Under the pieces are notes generated by a model, which was not told the origin of the DNA, ran no database searches, and was given only the letters and a program-made list of their open reading frames with translations. DNA of 34,679 bases, taken from assembly GCA_000955785.1 (NCBI GenBank), contig JYOD01000072.1:1-34679 (forward strand). Reading direction: 5' to 3'. Below are positions 14,857 through 23,542 of this stretch, in pieces (the stretch's first letter is position 1; each line of letters starts with the position of its first letter). The DNA comes from Burkholderiaceae bacterium 16. GTDB taxonomy: Bacteria > Pseudomonadota > Gammaproteobacteria > Burkholderiales > Burkholderiaceae. The position numbers and the translations under genes were made by a program.

Positions 14857-15843
14857 GTGGGTGAGTTGCAGTCCTTGCTGGAGAGCCACGGCGTCATGCT
14901 GGTGTTTCTCAATGTGCTTGCCGAGCAGGCCGGGCTGCCGGTGCCGGCCGTTCCCATGTTATTTGTCGCCGGCGCGCTCGGCATGCGCGAGGGCGGCCCG
15001 GCGCTGGGCGCGGTGCTGGCGGCGGTCATCCTGGCCTGCCTGATTGCCGACACGGCCTGGTACTTCGCCGGCAAGCGCCTCGGGCAGCCCATGCTGCGCA
15101 CCATCTGCCGCGTGTCGATCTCTCCCGACAGTTGTATCCGCCAGACCCAGTCGCTGTACCTGCGGGTCGGTCCGCGCTCGCTGGTGTTCGCCAAGCTGCT
15201 GCCGGGCGCCGGCGCGCTTTCCACGGCCATGGCCGGCATGACGTCCACGCCTTTCCTCGTCTTCCTGTTCTATGACGCGATCGGCGCGCTGGTGTGGGCT
15301 GGCGGTGCGTTGCTGGTGGGCGCGGTGTTCACCGATTTCGTCGAGGTCATCCTGAGCACGTTCAGCACGTATGGCCCGGTGGCCGTGATGGTGCTGGTGG
15401 CTGGGTTCGCGGCCTTCGTGGCGTGGAAGTTCTGGCGCCGGGTACGCCTGCTGCGCCGCACGCGCCTCGTGCCGCGCATGTCGGTGAGCGAACTGGAGGC
15501 GCGCCGCCACGGCGATCGCTTTCCGCTGGTCCTGGATGTTCGCAGCGACGCGGCCGAACGCATCCCCGGCGCCATGACCATTGACCTGAACGCGCCGCTG
15601 GCCTTGCTCTCCGACCATCCGCGCACGGCCGACATCGTCATCTACTGCGCGTGTCCGAACGAGGTGTCGGCCGCAATCCTGGCAGAGCGGCTCAAGTCCG
15701 CCGGTTATGCCAATACCTGGGCGCTGGCCGGCGGCTTCGACGAGTGGAAGCGGCTGCATGGCGAAGTGACACCGGCCCCTGCCGAAGAGGGAGCCGGAGC
15801 GGCGCTCACGCCACACGCGAGCGGTCCCGGCGCATTGCGCTAG
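14857..15843 (+). CDS. DedA-family membrane protein fused to a rhodanese domain
   Basis: Product is 328 aa from GTG 14857, which has GGGAG 6 nt upstream and gives a family-like start VGELQSLLESHGVMLVFLNV; ATG 14785 would add 24 poorly conserved residues. The N-terminal two-thirds is a DedA/VTT domain with GLPVPAVPMLFVAGALG, an F-A-K-LLPG motif and several membrane helices; these proteins move lipids or act in membrane homeostasis. After a basic stretch (WRRVRLLRRTR) comes a cytoplasmic rhodanese domain. Its active-site Cys is probably the first of YCACPNE. DedA-rhodanese fusions occur in proteobacteria; their joint role is unknown. Confidence 0.88.
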   Translation: MGELQSLLESHGVMLVFLNVLAEQAGLPVPAVPMLFVAGALGMREGGPALGAVLAAVILACLIADTAWYFAGKRLGQPMLRTICRVSISPDSCIRQTQSLYLRVGPRSLVFAKLLPGAGALSTAMAGMTSTPFLVFLFYDAIGALVWAGGALLVGAVFTDFVEVILSTFSTYGPVAVMVLVAGFAAFVAWKFWRRVRLLRRTRLVPRMSVSELEARRHGDRFPLVLDVRSDAAERIPGAMTIDLNAPLALLSDHPRTADIVIYCACPNEVSAAILAERLKSAGYANTWALAGGFDEWKRLHGEVTPAPAEEGAGAALTPHASGPGALR

Positions 15844-15879
15844 TCCGCCGCCAGGCCAGTTGACCGACGGCCCGCCGGG

Positions 15880-16566
15880 TCAGCAGCCGACCCAGTAGGC
15901 GTAGCCCACCAGCCGGTCGCCAAGGAAGTACAGGCGGTACTGGTCGCCGTCGCCATCCAGCGTGTAGAGCGTGGTGTAGGCGAGGTGTTCGAGCGGGTCG
16001 TCCTCGTCGCGGTCGGCGGGGCTGCGCACCTTGCCCGGCGCTTCGGCCATCTTCCAGTGCGGGTTCTTGCGCAGGGCCGCGTTGATCTGCGTCAGCGTGG
16101 AGGCCGCGGTGATGTCATGGCCTTCGAGCTTGAGCGTCAGCCCGGCCGGAATGCCATGCAGTGCGCGGATCACGGCGTCGCCGCTGCGGCCCACTTCGAT
16201 CAGCGCATCCGGATAGCGGTAGTCCATCAGCTGCTCTTCATCGAGCGCCGTACCGCATTCTTCCTGGTTGGGCGTGATGTCGGGCGGCTTGCCCCAGGCG
16301 GCCTGGACGTCCGCCATGCTGCTCAGGCCGCGCAGGGCCACCAGCGGGCGGGCCAGCGGCGCGGGGGCGAAGACGGGCGTGTCGTCCGGCTGGGCGGCGT
16401 CGTCGGCGCGAGCGGCCTGCGCATCCGAGGCAGTTGCCGCCGCGGGGGCGGCCGGCGCCGGTTCGTTGCGTTCGCAGCCGGGTAGCGCGGCCAGCGCCGC
16501 ACAGGCGGCGAGGGTGGACAGGCAGCGGGACAGCGCGTGGCTTTCGGGGTCGTTCAGGCGGAGCAT
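15880..16566 (-). CDS. hypothetical lipoprotein
   Basis: Product is 228 aa. The signal sequence ends in LPGC with the lipid-modified residue at Cys31, so it is probably a membrane-anchored lipoprotein. An Ala/Pro-rich linker follows (about 35-65), then a globular region with SSMADVQAAWGKPPDITPNQ, reminiscent of small lipoproteins that read 'assembly factor'-like, but not assigned. The C-terminal YRLYFLGDRLVGYAYWV suggests a beta-rich end. It is convergent with the DedA-rhodanese gene, with 36 bp between the stops. I do not recognise the family. Confidence 0.7.
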   Translation of the reverse strand: MLRLNDPESHALSRCLSTLAACAALAALPGCERNEPAPAAPAAATASDAQAARADDAAQPDDTPVFAPAPLARPLVALRGLSSMADVQAAWGKPPDITPNQEECGTALDEEQLMDYRYPDALIEVGRSGDAVIRALHGIPAGLTLKLEGHDITAASTLTQINAALRKNPHWKMAEAPGKVRSPADRDEDDPLEHLAYTTLYTLDGDGDQYRLYFLGDRLVGYAYWVGC

Positions 16567-16641
16567 GTTGCAAGAATAGCCGCTAGGGCGGGGACTGCGT
16601 CAGGTGCGCAACCATACACCGAAGCGCGTCCGCTGAAAATG

Positions 16642-16667
16642 CCCGCGTGTGGCCTGCCGCACACGGG
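16642..16667 (-). terminator. possible terminator after the DUF1177 gene
   Basis: A bulged stem (CCCG, TGTG and GGC pairing with their complements) is followed on the minus strand by CATTTTC. It lies 20 bp after the stop of the last gene of the peptide operon. The T run is short. Confidence 0.4.
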
Positions 16668-16686
16668 AGCGCCGCCCCGCCGGGTC

Positions 16687-17646
16687 TCAGCGCGCCGTGC
16701 CGGCGCGCTGGAATACCGTCATGTCGGGATAGATCGCGCGGATCTTGTCCCATTCCACCGCGTTGAAGAACTGGCACTTGCCGTTGCCGAAACGTTTGGC
16801 GACTTCCACGCAGAAGCGTACGGCCTCGGCAATGTCGATCTCGTGGTTGGCGCTGGTGGCGCTGCCAGAGACCACCGACCGCGCCGTCAAGGCTACGCCA
16901 ACGACCGGCGCGCCGGTGGCCACGTGCGGCTGCATGATGCTGTTGAAGTGGTAAAGGCCGTTGTGGTAGGGCGTGATGTCCTGCTGCGAGATCGGGAAGG
17001 TGACCGCCGGGCAGCCGGTGGTGGACTCCATCGTTGCCACCAGGTCGGGGCTCACGCGCAGGATATAGCCCTGCATGGCCGTCGGCGAGATCGCAAAGCC
17101 GCGCTGCTTGATGATGCTGTTGCCCTTGGACGCATCGATCGACAGGATGGCGTCCATCTCCGGCAGCACCTGGTAATCGTTCATGGCGTCGGACGACACC
17201 GGCATGCCCATGAAGGGCACCGGATCGTGCGGCTGCATCGACACGTTGGTGGACAGGTGCGTGGTCACGATGACGTCGCCGGCGAGGTGGTCGCCCTTGT
17301 GCTTCATCTGCGCCAGCTTGAGCGCCACCGCCAGGCTGCCGATCGGTCCGTCCGCGTCGGATACCAGGCCGACCAGTTCCGGGCGGGCGCCGATGGCGCC
17401 GTTGCGGCCGATCACGCCGAGCGTGGGTGCTTTGCCGCCGTTACGCTTGCCGTTTTTGCCGGGGATGACGATGGTGATGAAGTCGGTGGTGTTCTCTGTG
17501 CTTTCCGGGGGGGCGTTGTTGACGGTGGCGACTTCCACTGTTACGCCAGTGGCGGTGTAGGCGTCGAACAGTTCGCGTATCACCGCGCCGTTGGCGGCGG
17601 GGCTGTCGAGGGCTTCGTGGATGACCAGGGTTTGCTGCAGGGACAT
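16687..17646 (-). CDS. DUF1177-family protein
   Basis: Product is 319 aa, the usual DUF1177 length. AAGGAG lies 7 nt before the ATG. It is a soluble protein without signal peptide. Conserved-looking segments include GVIGRNGAIGARPELVGLVS, a His/Asp-rich VTTHLSTNVSMQPHDPVPFM that could bind metal, and AILSIDASKGN. The family has no established function. Here it closes an operon with an OPT transporter, a PLP enzyme, peptidase E and a porin, so a hydrolytic or isomerising step on the imported compound is a fair guess but only that. A repeat element of nearly 100 bp separates it from the porin gene, so it may be expressed less tightly than the rest. Confidence 0.85.
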   Translation of the reverse strand: MSLQQTLVIHEALDSPAANGAVIRELFDAYTATGVTVEVATVNNAPPESTENTTDFITIVIPGKNGKRNGGKAPTLGVIGRNGAIGARPELVGLVSDADGPIGSLAVALKLAQMKHKGDHLAGDVIVTTHLSTNVSMQPHDPVPFMGMPVSSDAMNDYQVLPEMDAILSIDASKGNSIIKQRGFAISPTAMQGYILRVSPDLVATMESTTGCPAVTFPISQQDITPYHNGLYHFNSIMQPHVATGAPVVGVALTARSVVSGSATSANHEIDIAEAVRFCVEVAKRFGNGKCQFFNAVEWDKIRAIYPDMTVFQRAGTAR

Positions 17647-17678
17647 GGGGTTCTCCTTGATGGGGTTTGGTTGAAGCC

Positions 17679-17775
17679 AACTTCAACTTCAACGTCAAAA
17701 ATCAAAAATCAAAATTCAAAAGTCAAGGTCAACTTCAGGGACTTAGAGGCAAAGGTGGTTTCACCCCCAGCCGGG
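17679..17775. repeat. dispersed intergenic repeat, copy B
   Basis: Begins with AACTTCAACTTCAAC and ends with CAAAGGTGGTTTCACCCCC, which matches copy A at 11396-11414 in 18 of 19 bases. The middle is a degenerate array of AAAATC-type units. It lies inside the operon between the porin and DUF1177 genes. The rest of the 198-bp gap is GC-rich and featureless. Confidence 0.65.
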
Positions 17776-17844
17776 GAGAGGGCGGGCGCTCGCTATGCTT
17801 CGCCGTGCGCATCCGAACCTGCGCGACGCCCGCGCACCGCGCCT

Positions 17845-18993
17845 TTAAAACAAGTGGCGCATCCCCAGCATCACCGTCTTCTGGTTATTCCGTCCATCCA
17901 GCGTCTTGCCGCTGCCGCCGGTCCAGTTGGTCGTGCCGTTGCCAAACAGCCCCGACCAGTCGCCGCGCACCCAGTCATACGCCAGCGCCAGGTAGATATC
18001 GGTGCGCTTGCTGAAGGCGTAGTCCGCCACGCCGTAGGCGGTGGTGCGGTTGCCGCTGAAGGCGTCGGCGCGGGTGCTGTCGTGCATCACGCTGGCGGTC
18101 AGCGTGACCGCGGGGGTGGCCGCGTAGTTGGCGCCTACGGTGAAGAAATCGTCGTGGCGGCTGCCGCCGAACACCGAGTTGAAGGCTGCGCGGTTGGTGG
18201 CCGTGGCGGCGGTCGACATGCTGGTGATGGTGGCGGTGTCGGTGCCGTCCTTGGAGGAATCGAAGCCGGCGTCGCGGTCGCTGTGGATGTAGTTGGCGAA
18301 CAGGCTGGCGCGGCCCGCCGAGGCTTTCAGTCCGGCCAGGTAGATGCGCGCGGCGCGGCTCATGTTGTCGCGCGTCTGCTGGAAATCGCCAACGGCCACG
18401 ATCGGGCCCGATGCGTACTTCACGCCGAGCGAGATGGACGACATCGCCGAGCCCTTGCCGGCGGTCTCGCCCAGCGCGTACTCCGCAATCACTGACACCG
18501 GGCCGTAGTTGCCGGTGTAGCTGATCGCGTTGTCGTAGCGCTGCCCGGTCAGGTAGACCATCCACGCATTGGACGGCGCGGCGCCAACGCCAAGCGGGTC
18601 AACGTAGTACAGCATGGTGTTGGCCGTGGTGTATTGCCGGCCCAGTGCCAGTTCGCCGTAGCGCTTGCTGCCGATCCGCACATAGGCCTGGCGGCCGAAC
18701 AGCTGGCCCTGCTGGTCGAGCTTGCCGGTGTCGGCGAGAAAGCCGTTTTCCAGCACGAAGCCCGCCGACAGGTCGCCACCCAGGTCTTCATTGCCCTTGA
18801 GGCCGAAGCGGCTGCCGGACAGGAAACCTTCGCCGCCCTGTTGCAGCCCGGTCTGAGCGTTGCCGTTGGGGTCCGAGTGCGTCTGGTAGGTGAGCGCGGT
18901 GTCGATGACGCCGTACAGCGTCAGGCCGTCCTGCGCCATCGCGGCGGCGGGCAGGCTCAGGGCGAGCGCGCCCAGCCAGTGCTTGCTTGTCAT
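17845..18993 (-). CDS. outer-membrane porin (Gram-negative trimeric type)
   Basis: Product is 382 aa. GGAGGAG lies before ATG 18993, and the signal peptide MTSKHWLGALALSLPAAAMA is followed by QDGLTLYGVIDTALTY, the classic first strand of beta-proteobacterial porins. The sequence ends in MRHLF, with the C-terminal Phe recognised by the BAM machinery. Further motifs such as SRFGLKGNEDLGGDLSAGF and FGRQAYVRIGSK are usual for the family. A porin inside a catabolic operon implies that the substrate needs help to cross the outer membrane. It lies 103 bp downstream of pepE, on the same strand. Confidence 0.92.
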   Translation of the reverse strand: MTSKHWLGALALSLPAAAMAQDGLTLYGVIDTALTYQTHSDPNGNAQTGLQQGGEGFLSGSRFGLKGNEDLGGDLSAGFVLENGFLADTGKLDQQGQLFGRQAYVRIGSKRYGELALGRQYTTANTMLYYVDPLGVGAAPSNAWMVYLTGQRYDNAISYTGNYGPVSVIAEYALGETAGKGSAMSSISLGVKYASGPIVAVGDFQQTRDNMSRAARIYLAGLKASAGRASLFANYIHSDRDAGFDSSKDGTDTATITSMSTAATATNRAAFNSVFGGSRHDDFFTVGANYAATPAVTLTASVMHDSTRADAFSGNRTTAYGVADYAFSKRTDIYLALAYDWVRGDWSGLFGNGTTNWTGGSGKTLDGRNNQKTVMLGMRHLF

Positions 18994-19096
18994 GTTGTTC
19001 TTCTCCTCCAAGGGTAAAAGGGGGCCCGCGCAGGGGTCTGTCGCCCTGCGTCCGGTGCTATTGCGTGCGGGGTTTCGCGCCGGGCGGCGCGGGAGG

Positions 19097-19852
19097 TCAG
19101 GTCCGGAAGTCTTGCCAGCCGTCCATGCCGGCCGGTCCGGTGATGCGCGACAGCGGGAAGGTCTCGCCTTCGCGCAGCGTCTCTATCTGGCCATCGGCCG
19201 TGAAGTGCAGCGCATGGCGCTCGCCCAGCACCGTGCCGTTGCTGCCATCGGAGAACAGGGCCGAACCTTCCGGCAGCGCGAAGACTTGCTCTGGCGCATT
19301 GATGCGCAGGAATTCGGCGAGGCGCTCTTCGCGGCTTTCGCCGTTGTGGCCGGCGGGTTTGCCGCTGATGAAGTGCGGGTTGATCTGGAACGGCACCAGG
19401 CGCAGCGCGCGCAGCGAGGGCGGCTGCACGATCGGCATGTCGTTGGTAGTGCGGATGGTCGGGCAAGCCACGTTGCTGCCGGCGCTCCAGCCGACGTAGG
19501 GCGTGCCGGCCTGCACCTTGGCGCGGATCGCCTCGACGATGTCGGCGTCGTACATGCGCTTGAGCAGGGCGAAGGTATTGCCGCCGCCCACCGAGATGGC
19601 TTCGGCCTGTTCCACCGCGCGGCGTGCGTCGGCGCTGTGGTGGATGGATTCGAGCGCGTAGCCCAGGCGCTCGAACACCGGTTTGACCATGCCTTCATAA
19701 GTGTCGAAGCTGAAGGTCACGCCGGCGAAGGGGACGAACAGGACCTTGCGTGGCTCGCGCTTCAACAAGGTGTGGATCTGCGCGTCGGCATGTTCCAGGT
19801 AGCCGAGGTTGTCCTTGCGTGAGCTGCTCATCAGCAGGATGCGTTGATTCAT
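19097..19852 (-). CDS. pepE: peptidase E, alpha-aspartyl dipeptidase (family S51)
   Basis: Product is 251 aa. The serine protease triad of Salmonella PepE (Ser120, His157, Glu192) is kept at exactly the same spacing: Ser123 in GWSAGSN, His160 in NPHF and Glu195 in LPEG. GGGNTF (89-94) and CPTIRTTNDMPI are further hallmarks. PepE is cytoplasmic and hydrolyses dipeptides with N-terminal Asp, releasing Asp. Cyanophycinases share the fold but differ around these motifs. In this operon it would act after import by the OPT transporter. It starts 34 bp after the stop of the class V PLP enzyme gene. Confidence 0.94.
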   Translation of the reverse strand: MNQRILLMSSSRKDNLGYLEHADAQIHTLLKREPRKVLFVPFAGVTFSFDTYEGMVKPVFERLGYALESIHHSADARRAVEQAEAISVGGGNTFALLKRMYDADIVEAIRAKVQAGTPYVGWSAGSNVACPTIRTTNDMPIVQPPSLRALRLVPFQINPHFISGKPAGHNGESREERLAEFLRINAPEQVFALPEGSALFSDGSNGTVLGERHALHFTADGQIETLREGETFPLSRITGPAGMDGWQDFRT

Positions 19853-19886
19853 GTCAGGTTCCGGTTGTTCAGTCGTGAAGGGAGGC

Positions 19887-21071
19887 TCAGGCGACGGCGG
19901 CGGCGATCAGCTCGGCCACGCGGTCGATTTCCTCATGCGTATTGAAGTAGTGCAGAGAGACCCGCGCCATGGTGGAGACGCCGTAGCGTGCCAGGATGGC
20001 ATCGGCCATGAAGTTGCCCGCTTCGATGATGCATTGCTGCTGTTCCAGCGCGGCCACGATACGGGCCGGGTCTACGCCGCGTACGTTGAAGGGCACGATG
20101 CCGATGCGGTCGGCGGCGTTGACCGGGCCATAGAGTTCGAAGCCGGGGATGGCGGAGAGCTTCTGCACGGCGTACGCGGTGAGGCGGCGCACGCGCGCTT
20201 CGATGGCGTCGACGCCGATGCGTTGCGCATAGCCGATGGCGCTGCCGAGGCCGAGGATGGCGGGCACGATGGGGCAGCCGGCTTCAAAGCGGCGCGCGCC
20301 TGGCACCAGCGACAACGCGCCGGTGGCGCGGTCATAGCTGCCGTTCCACCAGCCAACGAGCGCAGGCTCGATCGACTCGATCAGCGCGCGGCGTACATAG
20401 AGGAACCCCGAGCCCTCGGTGGCGCGCAGCGCCTTGCGCCCGCAGCTGGCCAGAAAATCGCAATCCAGCGCTTGCACGTCGGAGCGCAAGATGCCCACGC
20501 TTTGCGCGGCGTTGACCAGAGACAGCACGCCGTGCGCGCGTGCGACTGCGCAGATGGCGGCGGCGGGCTGCACCGCGCCGGTGGAGTTGGGCAGGTGCGA
20601 GAAGGTCAGCAGCCGCGTGCGCGGCGTCACGGCGGCGGCAAAGCTGTCGGGGGACAGCAGCCCCTGTGCATCGGCTGCCACCATCTTCACCACGATGCCG
20701 TGGGTCTGCTCCAGGCGCTTCCACGGCAGCAGGTTACTGAGCATTTCCGTGTCGGCCACCAGCACTTCGTCGCCCGCCTGCCACGCGATGCCGCGCGCCA
20801 CGATGGAGATGCTCTCGGTGGCGTTCTTGGTAAAGGCGATCTCGTCGGCCCCGGCGTTGAGCAGGCCGGCCAGTTGCGCGCGCACCGCTTCCACGCGGGC
20901 GTAGGTGGCCTTGCGGAAGGCCGGCAGGTAGATGCCCACGTGGCCGGTATCGAGCAGATAGGCGCGCACCTCGTCGAGCACGGCGTCCGGCGGCAGCGAG
21001 GCCGCCGCGGTATCGAGGTAGATGGTGGAGGCCGTCAACGGGGTGTCGGCGCGGATTGCTTGGATATCCAT
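19887..21071 (-). CDS. class V aminotransferase-fold PLP enzyme with altered active site
   Basis: Product is 394 aa. The fold follows the cysteine-desulfurase/EgtE-like branch: TKNATESISIVARGI, then a lysine at 213 in CGRKALRATEGSGFLYVRR that should bind PLP, and RVSLHYFNTHEEID near the end. Two usual residues differ: the Asp that contacts the pyridine nitrogen in D-A/G-x-Q/H is Asn187 (VNAAQS), and the His that stacks on PLP in E-H-H-x-N is Met110 (EMLSN). There is no desulfurase-type active Cys loop. It may therefore be a lyase, epimerase or racemase-like enzyme rather than a transaminase. It sits between the OPT transporter and peptidase E, so it likely acts on the released amino acid or the peptide itself. 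Confidence 0.85.
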   Translation of the reverse strand: MDIQAIRADTPLTASTIYLDTAAASLPPDAVLDEVRAYLLDTGHVGIYLPAFRKATYARVEAVRAQLAGLLNAGADEIAFTKNATESISIVARGIAWQAGDEVLVADTEMLSNLLPWKRLEQTHGIVVKMVAADAQGLLSPDSFAAAVTPRTRLLTFSHLPNSTGAVQPAAAICAVARAHGVLSLVNAAQSVGILRSDVQALDCDFLASCGRKALRATEGSGFLYVRRALIESIEPALVGWWNGSYDRATGALSLVPGARRFEAGCPIVPAILGLGSAIGYAQRIGVDAIEARVRRLTAYAVQKLSAIPGFELYGPVNAADRIGIVPFNVRGVDPARIVAALEQQQCIIEAGNFMADAILARYGVSTMARVSLHYFNTHEEIDRVAELIAAAVA

Positions 21072-21123
21072 GAAACGTCTCGGGGTCGTGCAGGAAAAAT
21101 GGGGCTTCTTGCGTTGGCAGCGC

Positions 21124-22746
21124 TTACTTGCGCAGCTTGGTCACGGAGCCGAAGAAGCTGAACAACGCATCGCCCGCGATCACGCCGCCGGCGAAGGCGC
21201 TCATCGCCGCGATATCGCGCTCGCCCCGCAGGCGCAGCAGCACGAAGCGGATCAGCAGGCCGGCGAGTACCGCCCAGCCGGCCAGCGGCGAGGCGATCAG
21301 CATGCCGGTGGAAAGCAGGATGCCGAGCTGGCGCCTGGAGCCGCCCAGCAACTGCAGCAGCGCGCCGGGAATGGCCCAGATCACCAGGTTGCGTGCGATC
21401 TCGGCGGAGGAGCCGGCCTTGATCGACGCGGCGTAGACGCGGTCCACCGGCGGCAGCATGTTCTGTGAAAAGAAGGTCCCGTGGAACACGATCACCACCA
21501 CCGCGGCGACGGCGAAGCCAATCATGGCGGCGAAGAACTGCTGCTTGCGCCCGGCGAGCTCCGCCTCCATGTCGCGGCCTTCGCCACGCAGCAGGTAGCC
21601 GGTCTTCAGGTCGTAGCCCATGTCGGCAAAGGCTGGGCCGGTGGCGGCGGAGAAGCCCACCAGGACCGCCAGCGCGGTCGACGGGAAGCCGATCAGGATG
21701 CCGATGGTCAGCGTGATCAGCGCCACCGCGAAGGCCGGGAACCAGCCCGAATGCATGGCGGCGATGCCGACGATCAGCTCGTGCACATAGGCGGCGAACG
21801 CCGCGTACAGCACGAATACCACCAGCATGCCCAGCGACATGTCGGAAACATGGCCGGCCAGCACCGAGATCAGCAGCGCGATAGCCAGGTAGACCAGGAA
21901 GCCGCCCGACAGGATGCGGCTGGCGCGCGACGCCGGGACCTCGATGGTGCGCTCGTCGGCGGCCAGGGCGTTGCGCGACTTGTGGATTTCACGCGCGACC
22001 TGGAACAGCGCTACCAGCCCGGCGCCGATCATCAGTCCGTGCGGGATATAAGCCTTGGCGATGTCGATGCCGAGCAGCGGCACCGAGTAGCCGCGCGTCA
22101 GCAGCCCCAGGCCGAACATGGTCAGCGCGGCGAGGTTGCCGAGAAAGGCTGCGCCAAAGGCCGACATCGGAATGCCGAACCACGCGCCGCCCACGCCCAC
22201 CGCGATGCCCAGGCCCAGGAAGGCCGCCTTGCGTCCGCCGCGGTCGCCCGCCCAGATCGCCTCCGCTGTGGCAATGCCCGCCGGCCAGGTGCCGGTGGCC
22301 GGGAAGATCTTGCTGCCGAACAGGAAATACAGCATGGCGCCATCGACGAACATGGCGATCACCGCGCCAATCAGCATCGGCGTGGCCAGCTCCGGCATGC
22401 CCATGGCGTAGGGTACGCCAAGCGGGATCATCAGCGAATTGGCCGCGCCGAAGGTGGCCGAGGAAATCGCTGTCTGCACCAGGTTCTGGCGCTCCAACAC
22501 GCGGAAGCGCCGCGTGATTTCCAGCGGAATGCGCGAGAACACGATGGCGATCAGCGCGCCTATGATCGACGTATTGGCCGAGATGCCAAGCGAGACGATC
22601 AGCTGCATGCCGATCATCGCGCCGAACACCGACAGCCCTACCGTGACCAGCAGCAGGAAAGGTTCGGTGATGCGCGAGCGGGCGGCGGCCGTTGCCGCCA
22701 CGGGTGGGTTCATTGCTGCCGGGGCTTCCATGGTTCTACCTTTCAT
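21124..22746 (-). CDS. OPT-family oligopeptide-type transporter
   Basis: Product is about 540 aa with many hydrophobic segments across the whole length. The family signature elements are the start RITEPFLLLVTVGLSVFGAM, the segment NLVQTAISSATFGAANSLMI, and GTWPAGIATAEAIWAGDRGG in the first half, the last typical of OPT proteins. OPT members take up peptides, or metal chelates in the YSL branch, with protons. AGGA lies 6 nt before ATG 22746; ATG 22731 and GTG 22773 are alternatives. It starts about 35 bp after the IclR stop and is the first structural gene of the operon. The partner peptidase E points to a peptide substrate. Confidence 0.88.
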   Translation of the reverse strand: MKGRTMEAPAAMNPPVAATAAARSRITEPFLLLVTVGLSVFGAMIGMQLIVSLGISANTSIIGALIAIVFSRIPLEITRRFRVLERQNLVQTAISSATFGAANSLMIPLGVPYAMGMPELATPMLIGAVIAMFVDGAMLYFLFGSKIFPATGTWPAGIATAEAIWAGDRGGRKAAFLGLGIAVGVGGAWFGIPMSAFGAAFLGNLAALTMFGLGLLTRGYSVPLLGIDIAKAYIPHGLMIGAGLVALFQVAREIHKSRNALAADERTIEVPASRASRILSGGFLVYLAIALLISVLAGHVSDMSLGMLVVFVLYAAFAAYVHELIVGIAAMHSGWFPAFAVALITLTIGILIGFPSTALAVLVGFSAATGPAFADMGYDLKTGYLLRGEGRDMEAELAGRKQQFFAAMIGFAVAAVVVIVFHGTFFSQNMLPPVDRVYAASIKAGSSAEIARNLVIWAIPGALLQLLGGSRRQLGILLSTGMLIASPLAGWAVLAGLLIRFVLLRLRGERDIAAMSAFAGGVIAGDALFSFFGSVTKLRK

Positions 22747-22780
22747 CATCTGTCCTGCCAGTGTTCTCCGCACGTTTTAT

Positions 22781-23515
22781 TTAGCGGATGAAACCGGCAA
22801 CCTCCTCGATTGGCCCCTTGGCCCGGCGCATTGCGTCCAGCAGGCGGGGAACGGCCTGTATGTCCAGTCTTTGCAGCGGCCCGGCGATGCCGAGCGAGCC
22901 GACCACCGCGCGCCTGTCGCGCGACCACAGCGGTACGGCCAGCCCGGCCACCGTGGCGGCGGCTTCCTCGCGGGTATGCGCCCAGCCGTCCAGGCGGATG
23001 TGCGCCAGTTGCGCTTCCAGTGCGTCCACTGCCTCGTCTTTCAAGCCGCCCGCGCGGTACACCTCGCTGCGGAAACCCTCGTCCTGGAAGGCCAGAATGG
23101 CCTTGGCATGGGCACCGGCGAACAGCGGGAAGCGCTGGCCCACTTCGATGGAAAAGCGCAACTGGTGCTGGCTCTGGGCGATATCCGTGCACAGCCCCTC
23201 GAAGCCATCGCGCCACGACAGGAAGACGGTCTCGCCGCTCTGCGCGGCCAGGGCTTCCAGCACGGGTTGCACCACTTCGCTGGGAGAGAAGGTGTTGCGG
23301 GTTGCCTGGCCCAGTTCCAGCCAGCGCAGGCCCAGGCCATAGCGTCCGGCGGCGTCCTGCACCAGGAAGCCATTGGCGGCGAAGGTGGCGAGCACGCGAT
23401 GCACCACGGCGTGATGCAGTCCGGCGTGCTTGGCGAGTTCGCGCACGCCCCAGCTTGGCTGTCGCACGGTGAAGTGCGTCATCAGGCCGAGGGCACCGTT
23501 CAGGGTCTTGAGCAT
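22781..23515 (-). CDS. IclR-family regulator of the OPT/pepE operon
   Basis: Product is 244 aa. The helix-turn-helix lies at about residues 17-50 (GVRELAKHAGLHHAVVHRVL) and the IclR effector domain covers about 75-244, with GETVFLSW, QSQHQLRFSIEVGQRFPLFA and the usual AVPLWSRDRRAVVGSL. It is the first gene of the operon. A triple half-site operator lies 28-54 bp upstream of its start, overlapping a likely promoter, so it probably represses itself and the operon. It closely resembles the IclR protein at 26584-27342, with long identical blocks, pointing to duplication. Confidence 0.9.
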   Translation of the reverse strand: MLKTLNGALGLMTHFTVRQPSWGVRELAKHAGLHHAVVHRVLATFAANGFLVQDAAGRYGLGLRWLELGQATRNTFSPSEVVQPVLEALAAQSGETVFLSWRDGFEGLCTDIAQSQHQLRFSIEVGQRFPLFAGAHAKAILAFQDEGFRSEVYRAGGLKDEAVDALEAQLAHIRLDGWAHTREEAAATVAGLAVPLWSRDRRAVVGSLGIAGPLQRLDIQAVPRLLDAMRRAKGPIEEVAGFIR

Positions 23516-23542
23516 GGAAGCAGTCGGTGTTGCGGTTGTTTG

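Noticed and set aside
17694..17749. AAAATC-type array in repeat B as a CRISPR or tandem regulatory array
   Set aside because: Units are 6-8 nt and irregular without spacers; it is a degenerate simple repeat.
19851..22791. Long plus-strand frames opposite the PLP enzyme and OPT genes
   Set aside because: No motifs, biased composition; the minus-strand genes are well supported.
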